From: Symbiodinium natans
Lineage: Eukaryota; Sar; Dinophyceae; Suessiales; Symbiodiniaceae
Reading direction: 5' to 3'
Length of the DNA: 64,000 nt
NCBI GenBank assembly: GCA_905221605.1
Contig: CAJNDS010002109.1
Coordinates: 401,168-465,167, forward strand
Shown: piece after piece, positions 56,901 through 64,000 of the stretch
How positions within the stretch are numbered: position 1 is the first letter of the stretch
Layout: each line of letters begins with the position of its first letter
The notes under the pieces: generated by a model
What the model saw: the letters and a program-made list of their open reading frames with translations, nothing else
Databases searched by the model: none
Told to the model about the DNA's origin: nothing
Position numbers and translations under genes: made by a program

Positions 56901-59900
56901 AAATGAGCACTGCTGCAGGATACGTTCTGGAAGCACTGCATGAGCACCTTCAAAGTCGAGAATGTGCAGCAGAAGGATCTGATGAAGTGTGCTGCCCGGG
57001 AAGCCCATGTCTACCTAGACCAGGCCTATAGAAAGCCCGTGCCAGTGGTTGGTGTGGGTCTGTGTGGTGAAAGTGATCTCGTGTCTATCGCAACAGTCTT
57101 GATATTGGGTCTTTGCAGGTGCAGGAGACCTGAGACAATTCGAGCATGTTTTTGGTGGTGAAAGGATCTTGCAAGAAAGCAAGCCACACTTGTGCTGCTT
57201 GAGGCATGTGTGTGTGTGGCTATGCCTGTGGAGGCTTCAGCTTTCGGAATGAGAAACCTTGTTGCTTATATGGACAATGCTCTGCGCACATATGCATGTC
57301 TGGTTCCGAGCAGAGTAGTTCTGTGTGATGGGGTCTGCTAGGGCTGACCAATTCGAATGTTCATCGACTGCTGGACCGTGCAAATTCAAGTGCCCTCTTC
57401 GTGGTGCTGGTTGAAAACAGGAGTCAGGGTCACCTCCTGCTCCATATAGTGCTTTGTGAACACAGACACACACACATGTACATACACACATACGTATGGA
57501 CATATGTATCTATATCTATATATATATATACACATACATTTTTGACTGTAAATACATGTAGTGAGCATATACTTGTGTATGTGTGTATATAATGGGTTAT
57601 CGATACACCGAGCCTCCTTAATAAACCCAACACTGAGGTTCAGTCTATTTTCAGTCCAGAGTTTTTGAAAGAAGGGGCCCCTACAGACGTGTAATGCAAT
57701 ATACTGCCAAACCCCATGCAAAGACAAGGCTGGATGGTGGGCGATGCCACGGGGCTGCAAAAACCTGCTGAAGTGTCTGCGGGCCGAGAATGAAATCGAT
57801 GATGGTGTGGCTGGCGTGTTTCTGGAGACTCTGTGGGGTTGCGATGGATCTGTTGGGTGTGGTGTCAGAAAACGGGTTCTGTATACACCATGGAATCCTA
57901 ACATTCGTAGAGGATTGGTTCTGGAATGGGAGGGTGTTGTGTGTTCAAATGGCAGTTTCTTGTTCAAACTGCGTGTGGGTCTCTAACTGCTGCAACAAGG
58001 TCCTGTAGTGTAATCATGGTGCAATGGTCGGTGCACTTGTTCGTGCAGCGCTGCTACGCAGCGCGGATGCCAAGGGCCACGGGGCTGCACAAGTATGCTT
58101 CTGGAGGGGGGGAAGGGGAGGTTTCGAGGGGTTTCACAGGTCTGGTGGTTTAGGGTTCCTTGTCAAACACACACAAACACACAGAGACACACGCGCCAAA
58201 CCCTTTTGTGAGATAACGTGCACATATGTGTGAGTGTGTATATATATATGTATATATATATATGGTTTCAATACTGTGTGCACATATATACCTGTATATA
58301 GATATACGGTTATACACATCCAAAGTACACACCCTGTCCTAGGTGGTTGTGCTATGTGGGCTCCTCCTCTTGTGCAATCAGAAGCTCGATGTTGGCAGAG
58401 TCTCTTGCCTGCGGTTTGTGCATATCTAAGGGTGTGCAAGATGCAAACTACGAACAACCCCCTCCTTATGAATCTATCGAAAACAAGAGATCTTTTCAGA
58501 TACAAGATTTTTTTTAACATGGAGACAAGTATAAAAATCTACATATGTACAATTGAATTTGATCTTCGAGTGGGCAGTCAGGTGTGGAAATTCTGCGAGT
58601 TCTTCGCAGGAGAGGCGCAGGTGAGCCGTGCGCTACATGATGCTCAGCAACCTGGGGTCAGCTTTGACATCAAGTATCAGGGCGGCAGCAGGGCAATGGA
58701 CATTATGACCCCCTCTGGAATGGGGTGCCCTGTTCAATACATGGGATGGTAAGTTTATACATGGTTCAGCTCTTCCCGACTTAGTGCTTCGAATGGGCTG
58801 GGCTGTGTGTGTGGGGATGCAACAGAAAATGAAACCTTACCAACTCTTAACCCTATATAAACCCTCTAAACCCTAACACGGAAAAGCTTTAGTTTTGATA
58901 TGGTGCTCATGGCTCTTTTGAGGCTGGCTATGCTGGGTGTGCTGCGCATGGATACCAACTCGTTGGCAGTCCTGGCTCCTGTGTGCTCATCATTTACATT
59001 TATGTGTGTGAGCCAATCTGGGCGCAGCTTTGAAAACCCGGCTGGCCGCTGTCATGATGTGCCTTGGGTTGCGCTGAGCAACAAAATGGCGGCTCGGAGC
59101 CTCTGAATGCTGATGAGATGTCTTGTGTTTGAGAAGTATCTATATAGATGAAGTCTATAGAAGTTATTAGCTAAGAAAACCAAAGCTTGTATTGTCAGGA
59201 CCATCCTCCTGGCTTGGATGGTGGCAGCACTGGGCTGCTGCTTCCTATTGGAGCAGCCTGCAAACAGTCTTTTCAGGCACCTTCACATGTGGAGATTTTT
59301 TTGCAAATACATCACCACAGTGACTTGGCGTATAATTTACAAAATCTGTGCTCTTGCAAATCAAGGTACCTGGGCTATATAAACGAAAGAGTGTGAGAGA
59401 GCCGGACCATACACGTCTCCCCCTTTCTACCTATACACATCAAGAGAAATATAAAATATATCAAGATCAAGAAAAAGAAACAAAGAACAGAAGGAGCACC
59501 CCCACCCCCCCCACCCCCCATGCCCCCCACCCCCCCACCCCCCCGCCCCCCCGCCCCCCCCCCCCCCCCGCCCGCCCCCCACCCCCCCCATGTAGCCAAA
59601 GTCCATGTAGCCAAAGTGGCATTTTTGAAGGTATTCAAATTTCGTGGAGTGGCGCACCTGGTGGGGGGGGCGGGCTGGCGGGCTGTGGGGGCTTGCGGTG
59701 GGGGGGTGGGGGGGATTCAGGCACGGGGACGTGGCTTGTGGGGGGGGGGGGAGGCAATAATGGAGCGTACGGCTGGATTTTGTTGTTGGGTGTGTGTTCG
59801 TTTCGGCGCCAAAAAACAATGTACGCGCGCGCCGCCAAAACGTGGCGCCAAACAATGATGCGTGCGCGCGCGCGCGCGCGCATCATGGTTTTTTCTTTTT

Positions 59901-61421
59901 TGGGGGGGGTGGGGGGGGGGGTGGGGGGGGGAGGGAAGATCTGCTCCAGCCGGGGTGGGGGTTGGTTGGGGTTTAGGGGGGGTGGGTGTGGGGTCCCCTT
60001 TCTTTCGCAATTCACTCAAACCAACGGCCCCAAACCCCCCCCAAAACCCCCACACAAACCTTCTCCTCCTCTCCTCCTCTCCTCCCTCCCTCCTCCTCAT
60101 CCTCTCCTCCTCCTCTCTCCTCCTCTCCTCCTCCTCCTCCTCCTCTCCTCCTCCTCCTCCTCTCCTCCCTCTCCTTCTCTCCTTCCTCCTCCTTCCTCTC
60201 CTTCCTCTCTTCCTCTCCTTCCTCTCCTTCTCTCCTCCTTCCGCTCCTTCCTCTCCTTCCTCTCCTTCCTCTCCGCTCTCCTCCTCTCCTCCTCTCCCTC
60301 CTCCTCTCCTCCTCTCCTCCTCTCCTCCTCTCCTCCTCTCCTCCTCTCCTCTCTCCTCCTCCTCCCCTCTCCTCCTCTCCTCCTCTCTCTCCTCTCCTCC
60401 TCTCCTCCTCTCCTCCTCTCCTCTTCTCCCTTCTCCTCCTCTCCTCCTCTCTCCCTAAATCATATATATATACAGGTGGCATTTGTGTACATGCACACAC
60501 GCACACACATGCACCAAGGTATGGAGACAAGCTGTGTGGCTTCGATTGTACGGCCACGAATCATGCAAACGTACGTACTTCTGGAGCAACAGCAGACATG
60601 TCGCAGAATTGGACTTGGGCAGGATTACCAAGGAAGGGCTTCGAATGGTTGTTCTTAAGTCTTGCCATTTTGTGATGATAGGATTTGGTTGTGCTGGCTG
60701 TGGCAAAAAGATGTCCGTCTGCAGGAAATGCGGGCGTCGGCGAAGCCGCTGGCCCGATACCATGTGGACAAGCGTGGTGTCAAGCGATCGTCTGGCCATG
60801 GGAAGAGATTGAGGGCATCGCAGACTGGGCCTTGGTCTGTGTACATAGTAGCCTCCCCTTCCTCTGCATCACTGTCTCATGTAAAAGTATGTACCCCGTG
60901 GTTCTAGTAGTTTCCACAAAAACTAACTAAGGGCCTACCCGGTGGCCTTGGCCAGGAAGATTGCAGATGTCTTTCCCAGGATGTCTCAGGATGTGGCGCC
61001 ATTGCGCAATGTACAAGTTACTTGGATCGTAGGCTGAGGGGGGGTTGTGTAGGGTGTGCTTCTGGGTTCGATGTGTCTTGGAGTTGCTCAGGTTTTGTTT
61101 TTCGTTGCTCAGTACAGGAAATTTATACACACGCAGAAACATGTTCATATATATTCCTTATTTTGGTACAGGGGGTTTGGGTTCAGACCAAAAACATTAT
61201 ACTGTGAAGTTCGGGGCTGATAGTCGTTCATGGGTGCTGGGTGTGCTGTGTGCCCGTAATGATGTAGAGCCAGGGTTTGTGAGTCATAGTGCGGTGGCCG
61301 GCCATCGAGTCACAAGGATCATGGAGGAGCCTCGACGCTGACGCTGCTACATGCGTTAGAGACAAGCTCTGTTTGGCTTGAAGCTGAGATGGGCGAAGTG
61401 TTGGACTACTTGAGAACATGC
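50977..61421 (+). CDS. large dinoflagellate-type multi-exon protein with a methyltransferase-like core
   Basis: Probable exons: 50977-51096, 51383-51571, 52230-52328, 52457-53249 (Ser/Pro-rich linker), 53316-53440, 54353-54395, 54835-55729 (Lys/Ala-rich, then [11 protein letters not shown]), 56919-57023, 57119-57179, 58582-58724, 58893-about 59098, 59201-59350, 60519-60658, 60725-60822, 60932-about 61030, 61317-61421. The core reads [102 protein letters not shown] know this motif order from an expanded dinoflagellate family. FAGE..SRAL/D, VCSS and LEQP could correspond to motifs I, IV and VI of C5-type DNA methyltransferases; that is inference. Clear GA-AG|G introns are 52329-52456 and 60823-60931; 58725-58892 is GT-AG. 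That all exons belong to one gene is likely but unproven. Confidence 0.65.
51096..51340. repeat. array shifting from CCCTATAAA to CCCTAAAA to CCCTAAA
   Basis: A few TTTAGGG units, then CCCTAAA, about eight CCCTATAAA 9-mers, mixed units, about fourteen CCCTAAAA 8-mers, then CCCTAAA. Lies in an intron of the large gene and is the last long telomere-like array before 62.6 kb. Confidence 0.9.
53590..54350. other. intronic DNA with simple repeats
   Basis: GGGTGGGTGGG near 53620, (GATA)-rich and TA-rich stretches at 54075-54145, and CCCTATAAA-like units at 54180-54255. No exon seen. Confidence 0.5.
55860..56910. repeat. TA/TATG microsatellite block in intron
   Basis: Long TATA, TATG and TACATA runs at 55860-55940 and 56090-56770, broken by two short GC segments with the shared motif CTCCGGCGGGCGCA / CCCCGGCAGGCGCA (near 56415 and 56595). 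Open frames here are artefacts. Confidence 0.85.
59495..59600. repeat. C-rich low-complexity tract
   Basis: CCCCCCACCCC and CCCCGCCCC runs inside an intron, followed by a direct repeat of CATGTAGCCAAAGT (59590-59620). Confidence 0.85.
59855..59886. repeat. CG alternating palindrome
   Basis: ATGATGCG ... CGCATCAT encloses an alternating GC run, so the whole stretch is palindromic and could form Z-DNA or a cruciform. Confidence 0.8.
60060..60455. repeat. pyrimidine tract (CTCCTC)n, about 400 bp
   Basis: Nearly uninterrupted C/T on the + strand, ending 64 bases before the exon at 60519. Long Ser/Leu frames on + and Arg/Glu frames on - are artefacts. It could act as an extreme polypyrimidine tract or form triplex DNA. 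Confidence 0.9.
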
Positions 61422-61637
61422 AAGTATGTTTATGCTGACCCATGGCTTCAGGATTTTTTGTCTCGAAGCGGGAGTCAGTAGCTGGTTGTTCTGATGGGTT
61501 TATACTCTTGTGCACAGTGGGTTGCTCATACATGTATGCAAAAGGCACCAGTGCGCACACACACACACACAAAATGGGTGTAGGCTTTGTCTGTAGTCTG
61601 TAGTGTTTAATTTTCACTGTGTGCTATGGATTCGCAG

Positions 61638-62150
61638 AGTGCCTTCCTTGAGCTTGAAGAGCTCTTCACATATGTTGATGACCGTGGTCACAAAAGGTGA
61701 ATCCAAAGCAAGGACACCTGCGTGGTTTCCTGTACTCCCCGAAGGCCTGCCTATGTGGGTTATCATGTAGTGGAGGGGTTCTCCCCGAGGGGTGTATACA
61801 CATGTTGTGTGCAGCTACGATATTGGCTTACTGCAGTGGCTTCGACTTGAAGGGGAGAAAAGTTGCAGGCAGTGTGGCCTGACCTGCAGCAGTCAATCCG
61901 TGCCTGGTTTTCATGGAACAGGAGCACCGAGCAGACTCTTCACTTGCATGTGCGTGAAGAAGTTTTTACATTTGTATGATAAGGTGTTGCTGTAGGAGGA
62001 TGCGATGGTAAGTGTGATATAAAGCTATCCGGTGCTTTTGTGAACAGTGATTACCTGGCTGATTTCGTGTGAGGCCCAGCACTTCCATATGAAGCGAATG
62101 CACACTCAGACCTGGGAATATCAATCACAAAACTTCTCGAAGATGGTGTG
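61638..62150 (+). CDS. exons of a probable neighbouring gene
   Basis: Candidate exons: 61638-61697 (SAFLELEELFTYVDDRGHK), 61869-61977 (AVWPDLQQSIRAWFSWNR, then HLHVREEVFTFV, after TGCAG|G) and 62047-62142 (ITWLISCEAQHFHMKRMHT). YVDDRGHK resembles the [10 protein letters not shown] motif of the large gene. This may be its 3' continuation or a related tandem copy. No function assigned. Confidence 0.4.
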
Positions 62151-62499
62151 TATCCATGCCAGCAACATCCTTGATACTGGCTTTCAGGGGTGAGAAACAA
62201 GGATCGCTAAGGAACATCAACAAGGGGGTAGAGGGAACCAGGAAGAAGGATGGATCGCTCAGGTTTGTGCCTCCATATTTTGTGTATGTTGTTGGTGCTG
62301 ATGCATCACAGCCGCGATGTATACTAGGCTGATGGGCTGGGTGTGCCTCGCTGTTTCGGGCTGTACTGACAGCCTGAGGCACCAATTCGAAAATTCGAAG
62401 GGGTCATGCCGGCATCTGCTGGAAAGCCTGCGTGTTTGGTTGTGTGTATAGATGCACACAGGTGAATGTGTCTATCGACAAATACTTATACTCATTTAA

Positions 62500-62800
62500 G
62501 TTTTTGCATATATATATATATATACATATATACATATACATATATATATATATATATATATATTAGATTGCTATAGGTAGGTTTATAAATAAATAAAAGT
62601 AGAAGTATATATATATATTTTATAGGACTTATCTAGGGCTTACAGGGTTTGTAGAGTTTAGAGGGTCTATAGGGTTTATAGGGTTTATAGGGTTTATAGG
62701 GTCTACAGGGTTTATAGGGTTTATAGGGTTTATCGGGTTTGAAAGTGTTTTATAGGGTTTAATAGGGTTAATATAATCTATAGATAAGGTCAAAATTTAG
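62500..62800. repeat. TA microsatellite followed by TTTATAGGG-like array
   Basis: TATATA runs at 62505-62620, then about 14 degenerate TTTATAGGG/TCTATAGGG units (62650-62770). Confidence 0.85.
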
Positions 62801-63640
62801 GGTTCATAGGGTTTATGTATTGGTTTAGGGGGCTTAAGGTGGCCTGTTGTTTTGGTTTTGCTGGTGTTTAGATCAGCTGGCCTCAGGAATGTCCTCCCCT
62901 TGTGCAAAGCACTTATGAACCCTATAAACCTTTTCAAACCCTACAAACCCTATATAAACCCTACACACCCTATAAACCTTATATGTACCTAAAAGCCCTA
63001 CACTGGCTCTACTTGGAGCAGAAGGAGATATGATGCAGTATTTTTTCTTGTGAAGCAAGATATGACACAAGAATTTTCCCGTGGCTACTGCTGAGGAAAA
63101 AATGTTGTTTGTATGGAAAAAAGTGCTGCGCAAGAACGCGACGGAAAGCCAAGAATTTGCGCAAGAAAACCAAAAAAACGCGCAAGAACGCACAAGAATT
63201 CACAAGATTTTCTGGGGCCTCCGGGGCAACATTTTCTGAGAGGTTTCTGTGAAAAAAACAACCCACACAAGAAAAACACAAGAAAGCCTTACACCGAGGG
63301 CCGGGGGCACAAGAAAAACACAAGAATCTGAGCTCAAACATATCACAGCATGGAATTTAAAATAAATATGCTTTAGGGTTTCTATAGGCTTTAGGGTTTG
63401 TAAAGGGTTTAGGGCTTATATAGGGTTTAGGGTTTAGGTTTTATAGGGTTTGGGGCTTAGGGTTGCAAATTTAGGGTTTACGGTTTAGGGTTGCGTACAA
63501 ACCCTATATATGTATATGTGAACACGTAAACCTCTTGACATATATACTAGAAACCTGAAAACCTTATAACTTACATAGTCCCCAAACCCTAAACCTTAGT
63601 TTAGCCTAACCCCTACACATTGTCTCTCTTCATATTCATG
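62801..63640. other. repeats without a supported gene
   Basis: Short CCCTATAAA-like groups (62915-62980) and TTTATAGGG-like groups (63365-63490). Between them an A-rich stretch repeats ACAAGAA and AAGAACGC motifs (63120-63330). Confidence 0.45.
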
Positions 63641-63661
63641 TATACACACATAAGATGTATC

Positions 63662-63744
63662 TCTGCCAGGTCCTGTGTCGAAGCGATCGAGATCAAGTAA
63701 GCGGGCCCGACTTCCAGTACATGGAGATGGTCCGTTCGGTGCCG

Positions 63745-63782
<38 letters not shown>

Positions 63783-63960
63783 TGCTTTGATGCAGCATCA
63801 CTTATCGGTCTTATGGGACTGCGGTTGCTTTATATATATATATGTATGTATCTTAACACTGTAGCGCCTGGACATGTAGTACAGTTCTGTGGTGTGGTGC
63901 TTGATAGAAGCAAGCATGCTGTGGGCATGCTTCCCATATATGCCTCTGGACTCGCAGGTG
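63662..63960 (+). other. possible exons around a C38 run
   Basis: After CCAG|G the frame SKRSRSSKRARLPVHGDG runs into C38 (63745-63782). A second open stretch, HVVQFCGVVLDRSKHAVGM, ends at GCAGGTGG near 63958. Unrecognised. Confidence 0.35.
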
Positions 63961-64000
63961 GAAACCATGTACGAGACATATAAAGAAGATATATGTGAAT

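Noticed and set aside
59348-60675. Long Pro/Leu/Ser-rich frames and Gly/Arg/Glu-rich frames on the other strand
   Set aside because: They are translations of C-rich and C/T simple repeats within an intron.

Overview
This window reads as two kinds of DNA joined near 6.68 kb. The first part (1-5.93 kb) is AT-rich, compact and intronless, with all genes on the + strand. It carries a retroviral-type (Polinton-like) integrase remnant, a small protein resembling a family found in large and Polinton-like DNA viruses, two small zinc-finger proteins and several short unknown proteins. It also has a repeated promoter-like box and AT-rich palindromes that end on start codons. I read it as part of an integrated Polinton-like virus (PLV) or related element. 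The integrase is broken by two +1 frame offsets and a Ser-rich gene by one, so the copy looks decayed. No capsid, packaging ATPase or polymerase gene is visible, and its left end lies outside the window.

The rest (6.7-64 kb) looks like a dinoflagellate nuclear genome. Three observations support this. (1) Exon joins that restore known proteins often need GC or GA 5' splice sites with AG|G acceptors, a dinoflagellate habit. (2) A large gene at about 51-61.4 kb matches, from my memory of dinoflagellate proteomes, a lineage-specific family with motifs like [12 protein letters not shown] and LEQP. (3) Two proteins combine an N-terminal ubiquitin-like domain with ankyrin repeats, an arrangement common in Symbiodiniaceae-type genomes. 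The genus cannot be told.

From 6.8 to about 51 kb most DNA is intronic or intergenic. It is built from (a) dozens of TTTAGGG/CCCTAAA arrays in both orientations and (b) about a dozen families of short (80-170 bp) foldback elements with terminal inverted repeats, called A to L here. Genes sit in this background as tiny exons: a UBL-ankyrin gene (16.08-19.24 kb), an intronless paralogue (29.0-30.1 kb), an RBM42 RNA-binding protein in exons of 42-87 bp (46.24-49.55 kb), and several unassigned exon-like islands. In the first ankyrin gene, four introns begin and end with direct repeats of 4 or 9 bp, and two of these are copies of family A; the first intron has inverted-repeat ends that coincide with its splice sites. 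These are introners: transposable elements that land in exons and are spliced out.

From about 51 kb the background changes: telomere-like arrays become rare and introns fill with TG/CA and TA microsatellites, a 400-bp pyrimidine tract and C-rich runs. This part is mostly one long multi-exon gene, followed by exons of a probable neighbour and a degenerate TTTATAGGG array near 62.7 kb.

All calls come from reading the sequence. No alignment, splice model or database search was run.
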